A stretch of 64,000 nt of DNA, taken from contig BCJJ01000001.1 of NCBI GenBank assembly GCA_039545355.1, positions 1,052,570 through 1,116,569 of the forward strand, written 5' to 3'. This stretch comes from Trichosporon coremiiforme (lineage: Eukaryota > Basidiomycota > Tremellomycetes > Trichosporonales > Trichosporonaceae). The position numbers and the translations under genes were made by a program. The notes beneath the pieces were generated by a model. That model ran no database searches, was not told the DNA's origin, and saw only the letters and a program-made list of their open reading frames with translations. Positions 41,024 to 51,168 of the stretch are shown one piece after another. Within the stretch, counting starts at the first letter, position 1, and each line of letters opens with the position of its first letter.

Positions 41024-41725
41024 GTTGTTTCTGACACCTGCTTGCACTCGTACTTCCCCTTGCACTACGTTCCGCGGCGGTCAGTCGCACAGCGTGCACT
41101 CGCAGTCTAAACTAAGCAGTCGACTGTGAGTGCGATACAGGAGACCTCGGGGTGATGAAATGGGTATGTGGGGTATAAGTAATTATAAAGTGAGTGAGTG
41201 ATGGAGAGGTAACAAGGTCTGGCTTAAGTACCCACCAGCAGCCGCACAGTTCGGGTGGCGACCCCGTTCAGCCGCAGCGATGTGAGACGACTGGACTATG
41301 CTGGAACCAGATGCGTCCGCGACAAGGGGCACGAATAGGGCTGTATGCATGTGCATGTGTCAAGGACGGGGGCACAGGGACGGGCTGCGTGGAGAGCGAC
41401 GAGAGGATTGGTGTCGTCAGGAGGCTTGGGCGCCAGGGGTCGGGCGGGGGCAGGCTGAGCCCCCTGGCGCCCCCTGTCCCATCGCCGATCTTGCCTTCGT
41501 TGCATCCCTTATTCCGTCTCCAGATCCCTCTCGTCGTGCATCACACAGCTGCACGCAAGGTTGCAAGGTGTGCGAGGGGCGCAGCCTCGCCCACACATAG
41601 CCCAGTGTGGCACCCGCCCCATCATGACATTGGGTGCCACACCCAGCCCCACCTTCCTCCAAACCCTCAAGCACCCTACCTCCGACCCCGATCCCCAAGC
41701 CACTCCTAGCCTTTCCCCGTCCTGT
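41024..41725. other. Intergenic region upstream of the small gene
   Basis: About 700 bases with no supported gene. GGGTATAAGTAATTATAAAG at about 41170-41190 is the most AT-rich stretch. Confidence 0.4.
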
Positions 41726-41731
41726 ATCGAG

Positions 41732-41899
41732 CGTTGGAAATCACGTGATCCCTCCTTCCCGCTTTCCACATTGTTAGTTATATACTCACGGCCACTTGGC
41801 CATGTTATGCATTCACCTCTTAACCAATTGATCAGTCCCGTCTAAGTCGTGCTGCCAGTAACCTCGTTACTCGCGCATCAAGCGAACCAGACTTCAACA
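41732..41899 (+). mobile_element. Solo LTR of a retrotransposon (copy 1, 168 bp)
   Basis: Starts CGTTGGAAATCACGTGAT (a TGTTGG-type terminus with a mutated first base) and ends CTTCAACA, the inverted terminal match typical of LTRs. It is flanked by the perfect 6-bp direct repeat ATCGAG at 41726-41731 and 41900-41905, a target-site duplication. It shares the start, a GGCCAYYTGGCCAT block, TTATGCAT and a GTGCTGC block with copy 2. No internal retrotransposon sequence lies beside it, so it is a solo LTR. It ends 59 bases before a tRNA-Asp gene. Confidence 0.75.
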
Positions 41900-41958
41900 A
41901 TCGAGGCGCCACGGCGGCGCCGGCCTCGGCGCTACGGAGAGGAAAGGAACATAGCAAG

Positions 41959-42037
41959 TTCCTGTTCGTATAACGGCTAGTATGCTCGCTTGTCATGATG
42001 ATCGCGGGAGATCGGAGTTCGATTCTCCGACAGGAAG
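41959..42037 (+). tRNA. tRNA-Asp (GTC) with a 7-nt intron
   Basis: Acceptor arms TTCCTGT (41959-41965) and ACAGGAA (42030-42036) pair fully, with discriminator G. The T arm is CGGAG-TTCGATT-CTCCG and the D stem GTAT/ATGC pairs. The anticodon stem CTCGC pairs with GCGGG (one G-U). The loop between them is 14 nt; removing TGATGAT (41996-42002) after position 37 leaves a normal 7-nt loop TTGTCAC with anticodon GTC at 41992-41994. A run of six T follows at once (GCTTTTTTGG), a Pol III terminator. Confidence 0.88.
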
Positions 42038-42396
42038 CTTTTTTGGGTCTGCATGCAGCCGCAGGAGGCACTGGAGGTCTGGAGAAGTGGGATGAGGTGC
42101 AGTGGCGTCCAGTGGGTGGCCGGAGTGGATTGGAGAAGCCAGGGCCGCTTCCTGTCGCGATTGGCTAATGGAATCGGAGCCAGTACATCATTTCGGTAGC
42201 GCGGCACATCACAACGCTCCCCAACAGTTGGCATACGTTCATCTACCGGTATGTAAACCTATGTCGCACAATGACGCGTAGATTGAAACTCTTGAAAACA
42301 CTGGAAATTACCAGAATTCCCGTGCACTCTTCCGGGGGCTCCAGGAGGTAGCTCTGGACGCCTTGAATGTCAACGACGCGGTTTACGCACGGCAGA

Positions 42397-42764
42397 TGTT
42401 GGAAATCACGTGATTTCTTGCCCGGGTACTGCCCACCTTGATGACACCTTCACCTGCAGATGTATCACGTTCTCAGTGTCCATGACACCTTCTCCTGTAG
42501 ATATCTCACGTCCTCTCAGTGTCTGCGACACCTTTCTCCTGCAGATATATCACGTTCTCAGTGTCTGCGACACCTTCTGTAGATATCACATCCTCAGTTT
42601 CCCCAACAGTTTGCAGCTAGTTTCATTGTTCTCTAGCTGTCTGTAGATATATAAGTGGCCATCTGGCCATCCTTATGCATCCTCACATCTCATCAGATCA
42701 GTTCAATCTAGCCGTGCTGCAAGCAACATCGTTGCCTGGGCATTCAGCGGTCTAGATTCCTACA
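42397..42764 (+). mobile_element. Solo LTR of a retrotransposon (copy 2, 368 bp)
   Basis: Starts TGTTGGAAATCACGTGATTT and ends ATTCCTACA. It is flanked by the perfect 6-bp target duplication GGCAGA (42391-42396 and 42765-42770). It has the same terminal blocks as copy 1 but is 200 bases longer, mainly because of an internal tandem array. It contains TATATAAGTGGCCATCTGGCC, a likely promoter element, and ends 56 bases before a tRNA-Tyr gene. Confidence 0.8.
42442..42600 (+). repeat. Tandem array of ~42-nt units inside the second LTR
   Basis: About 3.8 degenerate copies of TGACACCTTCTCCTGYAGAT followed by ATATCACGTTCTCAGTGTC. The last unit is shortened. The array is absent from LTR copy 1, which explains most of the length difference. 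Confidence 0.8.
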
Positions 42765-42820
42765 GGCAGACAGCGCCGGCAGCTGCTCACGGCGCCGGCG
42801 CTCTTGTTGCCTACGTGCTC

Positions 42821-42937
42821 CTCACCATAGCTCAGTTGGTAGAGCGTCGGACTGTAACTGATACCATTCAAGGTTCTTATGGCCGCCCAATCGGGCGAGT
42901 AATCCGCAGGTCCTGTGTTCGACTCACAGTGGTGAGA
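42821..42937 (+). tRNA. tRNA-Tyr (GTA), 44-nt intron
   Basis: Acceptor arms CTCACCA and TGGTGAG pair fully, with discriminator A. The D arm is TAGCTCAGTTGGTAGAGC and the T arm TCCTGTGTTCGACTCACAG-like. Anticodon GTA is at 42854-42856 in CTGTAA, and the intron is placed at 42858-42901. CACTTTTTGG directly downstream supplies a T5 terminator. Confidence 0.92.
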
Positions 42938-43259
42938 CACTTTTTGGGTCTCGTGGGACCAAGGAGAGGGAAAGCACAGGTCCGAATGGTGGTAGAAGTT
43001 AGGCGATGTCTCTGAGGACGTCGGATAGCAGATTCGACTGTCAGCTTACATCAGCCGGCGAAGTGCCTAATCGGGCAGGTGAGTCACTAGCTGGGGAGCT
43101 GCGAGCCTAACGTGCCGAGAGGACTTGGTACGCTCCGAAGGCGCAGAGCCTGAGGCAACCTTGCCGCCGATAGCGAACGTATGTGAAGTGGGGAGCGCTC
43201 GTGTGCGTAGGAGTCGCGCCACGTGGATATCTCGACGCCCCACTCGACACCCACGTGAC

Positions 43260-43363
43260 CTCACCATAGCTCAGTTGGTAGAGCGTCGGACTGTAATCTG
43301 ATACCTCCGCTTCGTATGAAGCATTCAATCCGCAGGTCCTGTGTTCGACTCACAGTGGTGAGA
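43260..43363 (+). tRNA. tRNA-Tyr (GTA), second copy, 31-nt intron
   Basis: The mature sequence is identical to the copy 323 bases upstream of its end, but the intron (43297-43327) differs in length and sequence. Anticodon GTA is at 43293-43295. It is followed by GGTTTTT as terminator. A local duplication with intron divergence is the likely history. Confidence 0.92.
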
Positions 43364-43900
43364 GGTTTTTACATGCCTGCAGCTCTTCCTGAGGTGCAGG
43401 AAGGGTTCTCTTTTGGACATTGAGTCAGGTGATCATTGGATGGGATGGTGCCTGGTGAGTAGACACGTGGATATCTCACTTAGCGCCGTGCCCTGATCTG
43501 CGCGCCGCCCGCGCATGAAAAATTGCGGCGACCTGAGCACGGTGAGCTGGCAGTCTGGTAAGTCGCCCACCCCTCTCACCCGGATGCAAGGCGATCTTCC
43601 TCCCCATCTATTGGTATCAGCGGGCACCTCAGCAGATGTAGTCAGCGGTGACCGGTGATTCCAGCATAGTGGAACATGCCGCTGCGTACCGCAGCTCGCG
43701 GCGACCGGTGACACGCTCTGCAATCAGATAGGAGAAATGCGATGTGCCAAGATACCCCGGCGACCTGAGAGAGACCAGAAATACACGATGCCGAGCCCGG
43801 CACGACGCAGACGGCGGATTGCTGCGCCGGCGACGGCGCGGTCGGCGCATCTGCATTCCGAGAAATCATCCGAAACGGTCCCAGAAGTGCTCAAACTACG

Positions 43901-43918
43901 CATGCCGTGCACGGCATG
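43901..43918. repeat. 18-bp perfect palindrome
   Basis: CATGCCGTGCACGGCATG reads the same on both strands. A related run with three GCACGGC units lies at 44478-44502. Confidence 0.7.
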
Positions 43919-44477
43919 GCAGATAGAGGTGGGCACACTGCGGTCTCGGCGGATCTCTGCTGCCGGCGGAGATCTGGGGCGAGAAGATCGGGGCGAGAAG
44001 CGCCAGAAGAGCGAGCGGGTGGGGGCTGAGGTGGGGGTGTGCGCGTAGCGGTGCGAGCCGCCCACAAGCGGAGAAGGAGCGGCGGAGAAGGAGCGGGGAA
44101 GAGCGAGCGGCACACTCGGCGGAGGACCGGAACAAGGAACTCGGAACAAAGCCTGGACCACGCAGATCCCGGAGAAGGGGCCGAGAAGCAATGGAAGATG
44201 CTGCAGATCCGAATCGGAGGGCCGCCGCGACGGCGAGAGCGTATATCCGTGAAGCGGAGACCCCGTAGACGCCGGGCAGCGGGCAGTACGGCCAGAAGCG
44301 GCCAGTACCGTGGGCATCATAATTTTCTGGAACGGTGACCCACCGGACTCACCGGCAACCGGCTGATGATCCGGCAGAGTTTAGTTAGGACCGGTCCATG
44401 CCGTCTATTGCCTGCTTGGAAACGGCCCGAACAGCGGTGCGTTCGGCATCTCGCCGACTTCTGCGTCGCCGGACGGT

Positions 44478-44502
44478 GCACGGCATGCACGGCATGCACG
44501 GC
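44478..44502 (+). repeat. Tandem GCACGGCAT repeat
   Basis: Two full and one partial unit of GCACGGCAT; shares GTGCACGGCATG with the palindrome at 43901. Confidence 0.65.
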
Positions 44503-44607
44503 GAGCTGCTGAACTGGTGAGTAGAGTGGTAAGCGCCGCCGAGATACCGGGCCGGTGAGCTGGGCCGAGGCGAGTAGTGGCCGTGGCCTGCGCGACGGTC
44601 CAGCCGC

Positions 44608-44715
44608 GGATCGATACCCAAGTCCGGTTTAAGGGGCTCGACTCAAGTCCACGACTTGATCCGATCAGGATCTTCGAGTGCGTATGCATCGTGGGTTCGA
44701 ATCCCACTCGATCCA
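44608..44715 (+). tRNA. tRNA-Leu (CAA), 25-nt intron, class II
   Basis: Acceptor arms GGATCGA and TCGATCC pair fully, discriminator A. The D arm contains CCGGTTTAAGGGG, and anticodon stem CTCGA pairs with TCGAG. Loop CTCAAG gives anticodon CAA at 44644-44646; the intron 44648-44672 contains CTTGA, complementary to the anticodon region as usual for this tRNA. The long variable arm and T arm GTGGG-TTCGAAT-CCCAC follow. CTTTTTG downstream is a terminator. Fungal tRNA-Leu(CAA) genes commonly have an intron. Confidence 0.9.
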
Positions 44716-45044
44716 GTGTCCAGTGCTTTTTGGGGGCCCTTAGTTGCCGGTTCACTGGCCGCCAGCCGATCAGTGCAACAGCAGAGTGAGCGGATAACTG
44801 TGCGGAGGCCGTCAGTTGGCCGCGCCGCGATATCGGTACTGGACCGTTGGGGATAAGGGGCCTACGACATCCCGGCGACATGCATCCGACCGCTGCGGCT
44901 TTGCACGGCAATCTGCATAGCACACCGTGGTAGAACAACTGCGCATCGGCATTCCGTTACATCCGGCGAGTTCCAATGAAGGCCCCGGGCGCTTGCATCG
45001 AGGAAGGGCATATACAGTGGTGAAGATGTCGATCTCTTGCGGAA

Positions 45045-45275
45045 ATGCTATTTCCGCCGGGATGGACGAACAACTTCATCCCCTTCAAGGTCGGAGGCCC
45101 CTCCCTGCAGATTCAATGTCTCCCACGGGTGCTCCAAGACAAGGGTTTCATAGTCACGTGTATGTCCGTCATACAAACATCGTCCATACCAGACGTCGGT
45201 TGGTTACACCAACGTCTAGGGCAGGCAGGACACATCGGCGGGCGAGTTCACATAGAGGAAGAAAGCTCTCATTGA
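45045..45275 (+). pseudogene. Possible Ty1/copia polyprotein relic
   Basis: A 76-codon open frame contains LQDKGFIVTC and, 20 residues later, GWLHQRLGQAGHIG. This order resembles the gag-pre-integrase part of copia polyproteins, in which a D-K-G-F/Y segment precedes W-H-x-R-L-G-H-A-G. The spacing is shorter than normal, and no integrase or reverse transcriptase motif follows in any frame. It may be a decayed fragment or a chance match. Confidence 0.25.
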
Positions 45276-46763
45276 GGAATGCTGCCGCGTTTGACTTGGA
45301 CTGATAACAAATCAGCGAACGAAGGCTGAAGCACATGCACAGGAGACATTTTGTTGTAGATTTTGTTCAGAATGCTCATTGCCGATATCGGCATGAACTG
45401 CAACGGGCAGCTGATAACGCACGGAGCAGCAGAAATGGCATTGGCCGGACACATCTGACGGCAGTATTGCCAGCCCTGGTATCGATGGCACACGCACATC
45501 GCCGAATACTTGTAGCGCGGACACATCTTGGGCTGGTATTACTCACGCCGAGCAGAGTTCGGCATCTACAGGTACGAGATGGCGAGCAGCGACATCCAGA
45601 CGCCGATCGCACACCTTCGCTGCAATGTGTCTGCAGAATGTGTCCGCCGAGCATTATGTCCGTAAAGCCAGCAGGGGCCTGTGCAATACACTCCGGGATA
45701 ATTGAGCTCCTCAGCAGCCATATCACACGGCGTCTCACATCCCAGCGTGCCGAAGCCCGGCATCGCTGTCTTGGTCCAGAAGAGCCCTCTGTATTGCACA
45801 GCGCAAGGCACGCAGTGAAGCCGGCGTGCAGGCAGGGGTATAACGATTCGGCCTGGATTGCAATTACACTCTGTGCAATGGAGCGGGCGAGCGGGCGGGG
45901 TGTGCGGGGCAGGTCACTGCGACCAGTCTTTGAAAGACGAATCGGGCGGTCCGAGGCCCCGAATCCCATCATGGGTCATCGCACATGGTGGACACATGAT
46001 GGCAGATATCGCGGAGATTCGCCCCTCGCCGCTGCTTTCTGCTATCACATCTGGAGCTCGTTAGGAGCAACAAGCCAATAGCCACCGAGAGGGAGCGAGA
46101 TATGATTGCAACTCTTTGATCTGGGGCGAGAGCGGATGCTTGATCCGGTCTGCGAGAATGGCTCGGTGCGAGGTGTGATTGCATTTTGTGCCCGGTGACT
46201 TGGACGGTCGCGGACAGGCGGAAGGGCGACCGGTGGCGCTCGACCTCGCACTCACGCCCGCGCGGCCGGTCCGAGATATGATGCAGCACTGCGTGTGCAT
46301 TGGCTATGCAGGCGAGGATCCGTTGTTTACAACAGGGGCGAGGGTCAAGCATTAGGGATCCGACACGGACTTCCCTTGTCTCCAATATCTGGAGGTCCCT
46401 GTACATCCAGACGGACGATGGGTGGGCTCAAAGATCGGCAATGTCGATTACATGACGTCTCTGAGAGCAATGCAGATGATCAGATATTGGACTCAGAACG
46501 AGCCTGGCCCGGCGTCAGATATGGCAGAACGGCGTGAGCTTGCATAATGGTGGACCTGATGTGCGAAACGAAGGCCGACTTGGCACAGCGAGCTCCGAGC
46601 TTGGCGCTGATGGCGGGCATTTCACCGGACTATTACTTCTCGGTGTCAGCTGGACCAAATCTTGCAGCAGCGACAACGCTGTCGGTCACGTTGTGCAACG
46701 CACACATGAAACCAAATGATGCATGTGCGATGGTCCGGTGCAGCGCCAAGACACCTCATTTCA

Positions 46764-46935
46764 TGTGATAACAGCAGCATGCTTTGTTCGTATCGTGTGA
46801 TAACACAATAGGCTTTGGCACAGGTCCCGTGGACGGTGTGATAACACTGCAGGCTAGTTCGCACATAACGAGCCTGGGTGTCGCACATACCCAGCCTGGC
46901 GGTGTGCGTTCTGGCCGAGGTGGTGTGATTATTAG
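46764..46935 (+). repeat. Degenerate repeat built on TGTGATAACA
   Basis: TGTGATAACA occurs at 46764, 46796 and 46837, each followed by a related CAGGCT/AGGCTTT element, and a weaker TGTGATTATTAGCAGG lies at about 46924. Spacing is 32 to about 87 bases. Confidence 0.45.
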
Positions 46936-48628
46936 CAGGCCGCGTAGCCCGCATAGCCCGCATGGGCCGTGCCGTCGCCTGGGTCGGATACGTCGCTGAA
47001 ATGCACTGTGCGGTGCACGGCGCCCAGATCCGAGCGACGCGGACGCTGAGATGTGATGTCTGTTTAGGGCTTAATTGGATTTTCTGGCCGATGACGACTA
47101 TTCCCGGCAGCCTATTGGATAGAATTGCCACATTCAGGAAAACTATTAGTGATACTGAGCCCTTGGCGGGCCCTTCATGTGTCAATCGCGCATTTGATTC
47201 CGAGCCACACGTCGTTCGCCGCTGGTCACGGAGGACGGCCCGCCTGGTGAAAAAAGCTCGGCGTCCCTCAGGACTGGAATTGGAGCTCCACTTCTGTGCA
47301 ATGCTGCCGGCGAGGTGATAAAGAATGAAAGAATGTGCCGGCCATTACGCATCGGAGCGCGGTCATGCCATATTCACCAGATCGGCTTCGTCGTCGGTGT
47401 CTACAGTCTAGACACTGGTGGAACACTTGTTGAAATGATGCTACCATAGTGGAAAACGACAGCGAGCAGATGACTCGGACCGCCCTGTGAGAAGCATGGC
47501 TTTTCCGTCAGTCCACCACCAGTGGTGCATCTGGTGCAACTGGCACATCATGCACCTCCGCCGACCATGTCCAGCCCGCAGCCTCGGCCGCTAATTTGTT
47601 TTCTGCGACCGTATGCGGTCTTGTCGTCGTCCAACACACCACATGATGTGTTAGCATCGGCCATTTACGGTTGGAGTGATGGGTGCAAGCTGGGGTCAGG
47701 CCCCGTGTTCAATGCCCGAATAAGGACAACACGTGGTATTTCGTAATCATTCTACGCCCAATCCTCAGCCAGCCCCAGGCAAAGTCGGCTGTCGATCTCC
47801 TCGGTATCCAGCATCTCGCACCTATCGCCCCTGTGATGGCCGGTGACGCCAGCCATGTGCATTACGATTATGGCGCTGCTTGGCTATTAGGAGTTCAGAC
47901 GTGACAGACTTGGGTCACCGATAGCGATTCCTTGCACAAGCGCCTGGTCTATTGCAATCATTCCAGATCACATAGCACGCTTGCTGCATCCCAACTATTG
48001 CATTCGCTATCCAGCAGACCAGTGAGAGCTGGACGTTTGATCAGTTCGGCCTTTTACGTTCGCCTAATATGCCGTGAAAGGTGAGGGGCGACGAGGTGGA
48101 GTACCAATCGATGCCACAATCGTGCTTCACGTGACTGACTTGGCAGATGAAGGCTGCGCATCGTGCTCTCTCCAATGTCGCTTCGGAAGAGGAAGCAGGC
48201 AATATGAAGCAGCACCACACCTAGGCGAGCCATCTCGGACAGGTGCAGCGTTGGGATTTCCAAGAGGGCGCTGATGATCGAATTGCAGGCACTGTTTTCT
48301 ATGGCAACAGAAGGTGCCACCGAGGTCAGTGACACTGACAGCCTATGTTTCCAACGACTGCACGTCTGGATCTCCCCGGCACTGGTCGACGCCTCTCACC
48401 ATACCAAACGCACAGATGGCATAGCACATGTCTGGAGCTCCAGGTTGGCATCGTCGAGATCTGCCTATCGAAGGCGGGGCAATAGGCAGATGGCACGCCA
48501 CCTGGGTTTGCAACACACAGATCGCCGAACCCAGCGCTCTGATCACATGTTCGGACTGGCGTCTGGCATCGATCGGAGAGACAGCCCGCTCGCATTCCAA
48601 AGATTAGACCTTGCAAGGATGTGAGCTC

Positions 48629-48648
48629 CGCCTCCTGAGGCGGAGGAT
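48629..48648. repeat. Inverted repeat / hairpin
   Basis: CTCCGCCTCCTGAGGCGGAG can form an 8-bp perfect stem with a 4-nt loop. No gene or Pol III transcript is attached to it. Confidence 0.5.
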
Positions 48649-49255
48649 GTGATCTCGATCGTCGGTGCGATCAAAGATTGCGTTTACATATAATCACTGA
48701 AGAACTCAACATCAAGCGCAAGCATTACCGAACTGGCTGCTACAGCTGAAACTCATATCTAGATATCGGATGCTGTTGCAAAAGGTGATCTCGGGGATTG
48801 GCGCTCGAGATAAGGAGATAACGGTGGGGTCTGGTGCTTGAAGGATGATGCATCGTTATTTGACCAGCAACACGAATGGCTCTTTGGTTTCTGGCCGGGC
48901 ATTTTTTCAAACGTGGTGGTGGGGTCGGGCGGGTTCGTGTTTTGTGCGTTGGCTTCCAGCTAAAGCACGACATTGCATTAGCACCGCCTCGCCTCGTTGA
49001 AATGCGCGGGTTTGAACCGAGGGCTAATCGTAAAACTAGTTCCGCTAATGCATGGGTAATCCCGGAGCGAAAACGCGAAACGGGCAAGAAATGTGTCTGC
49101 GGGCAGTTGGCTTCGCCAAGTTGCAAATGCCGCGTGACGCCGACGGACGTACCGATTTCACACACCCGTCAGTTTTTGCAATACCACCTGGTCAACGAGC
49201 TCAACCACCGGTCACCACCAACACACCACAATCTAGCGTACAGCGTCCAGAGACC

Positions 49256-50865
49256 ATGGCCGACGCGAAGCCGACACAACCTGCGAATGGCGGCTCCTCC
49301 GCCCCGTCCGCTTCTCCTGCCAACAATGCTGGTACGAACCAGCCGCAGGCAAAGCCTAGCGGAGGCAGCCAGTCCGCATCCACCCCCGAAGGAGGAACTG
49401 CCCACAAGGTGAGTAGTAGCACCGAGCACCTCGGCCTCGCATCTCATCCCATGTATACCACCTTTTTGTCTTGGGGACTCGGGTCTTCCTCACGGGCCAT
49501 CCCTGCTGCACTGCATCATACCTCATGTTATCTCACCTGATCTCTTGCCACCTTCCTCACCGGATGCCGTGGGTCCTTGGGCCCACTGGTTTTGCCACCC
49601 GTACCCCAGATGCTCATCGCTTCTCACGAACACATTACTGACCCCATCTGCAGGACCGTCATGAGCCGAGAGGACGTAAGCCGAACGACCAGCTGCCCCC
49701 TTCAAGGGCGCGCGAGGTCCAGCGTGCTTTCCGTCTTCGCCGTGCAGAGCACCTTGCCACCCTCGAGGAGCGCATTCTGATCCTCGAGACTGAGAACTCG
49801 CAGCTGCGTGCCCTGCTCGCGCTGCCCGATGCCGACAGGCCAAAGATCGGATCGGGTCCTACGGGCCGCGGCAAGTCGCTCAAGGATGGAGGAGTGCCCA
49901 TGAGTGAGCGTGTGCGTGCGCGCAAGGAAGCCCGTGCTCGCGAGCGTATCGCGAGGGGCTTACCGCCCGACGCCCGCCTCGGAGATTCTGACACGGACGA
50001 TGATCGATCCTCCCACGGCCGCTCGCCCAGTGTCACGACGGCTCAGAACGCGCTCCCCGCGGCTAACCAGCCATCCAACAGCACTCCCGGCCAGGCTGCT
50101 CCCCAGCCTAACGCTACGACGGGAGCGATCCCGCTCTTCTCGTCCGCGGCTGACCTGCCTGCGCCGTACAACTTCAACCTCCCCACCCCGTTCCAGCTCC
50201 CGATCTCGCCGGAGCCGCACTTCGACTACAACACGGGTAATCTAGACTTCAAGGCACCGTCGCCCAACCCCTTCCCTATCTTCTCCATGTTTGATAACAA
50301 CAACAACAACAACAACAACGGAGACCAGAGCCGCCAGAACCACCAGCAGCAACAGCAGCAGCCGCAGCCCCCGCAGCTGCCTGGTATCAATCAGCAGCCG
50401 ACGCCACTCACTGCGGACTCGTCGAAGCCCTCGCCGATGTCGCCCGCGACCGGTGCCGGCTCCGTGTCGCAGCCTGACCTGCTCACGCGCCTTAAAGCGT
50501 GCTGCCACCTGTCCGACTCGCACGTCGTCAACGACCCTGGACTGCTCATCTTCGCGACGCGCCTGTGCCAGTCGTTCCCATGCCCGTTCGGCGGCTCGCA
50601 CCCGGACTCGACGCCGAGCGACGACCCGGAGCAGATGTTACTCGAGGACGCGTGGCGTGCGCTCAAGGCGACGCTCGACCCCGGAGGCGAGGCGGACGGA
50701 GAGAACCGGATCAACACTGGCCGCATGGCGGCCGAGCTCGTCGTTCGTGCCGGCGCCTCGCGCGGTAACGGGCAGTGGATCGTGTGCCGCTTCAAGGAGG
50801 GCATGACGATTAAGAAGCAACTGATCCAGGGCCTCGTCGCCGGCTTCGGCGGCAAGCTCGACTAA
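49256..50865 (+). CDS. bZIP transcription factor, Yap/AP-1-like
   Basis: Exons 49256-49408 and 49654-50865 give 454 residues. The N-terminus is Ser/Pro/Ala-rich. The basic region and zipper lie at the start of exon 2: GRKPNDQLPPSRAREVQRAF then RLRRAEHLATLEERILILET, with leucines at heptad spacing through NSQLRALL. The QRAF-R-R core is the Yap/Pap1 type, but the invariant basic-region Asn is not in its usual place (Ala in RAREVQRAF), which could alter DNA preference. The middle is low complexity with eight Asn in a row and a Gln/Pro tract. The C-terminus (DLLTRLKACCHLSDSHVV to IKKQLIQGLVAGFGGKL) contains Cys residues spaced as in a short Cys-rich domain (CCHLS, LCQSFPCPF), which in Yap1-type factors senses oxidants; that role is inferred. 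The 245-nt intron is longer than average here. Confidence 0.8.
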
Positions 50866-51168
50866 GCGCAGCGTATAGAACACATACATGTAGGAAGAGG
50901 GATGACGGGACAGTGGATCGAATGGTTCTGTTGTAAAAAGGTGTTTGTAGTCTTGGGCCTCGATGCATCCTCCTTGTTGTTCGGAGATCAGATAAGCTGC
51001 AGCCGAAGAATTAAGGGTCCCCCGGCAATATTCAACTCGCTTTTTCCGTATCCGCGTTTCCGTTGAGCCGCACTGGCGTGAAGGAAGACCTCCACTTTGC
51101 CACTCCACGGTCACGAATTTCTTACAATTGCTAACGACTTCGCAACTCAACACACACCCAAAGCAATC
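50866..51168. other. Intergenic region between bZIP and small Cys protein genes
   Basis: 303 bases; contains the promoter and leader of the next gene. Nothing specific is seen. Confidence 0.4.

Larger units (their letters stand above)
44716..49255. other. Gene-poor accessory region
   Basis: About 4.5 kb without a supported intact gene. Listed separately within it are a possible copia-type relic (45050-45275), a degenerate GTGATAACA repeat (46764-46935) and a hairpin (48629-48648). The right end holds the promoter of the bZIP gene. Open frames lack the G/C third-position preference of real genes. Confidence 0.5.

Noticed and set aside
48990..49050. tRNA-like A box (TAGCGGAACTAG) and B box (GGTTCAAACCC) on the minus strand
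   Set aside because: Acceptor arms do not pair, the T stem has a mismatch and the distance between boxes is too short for a cloverleaf.
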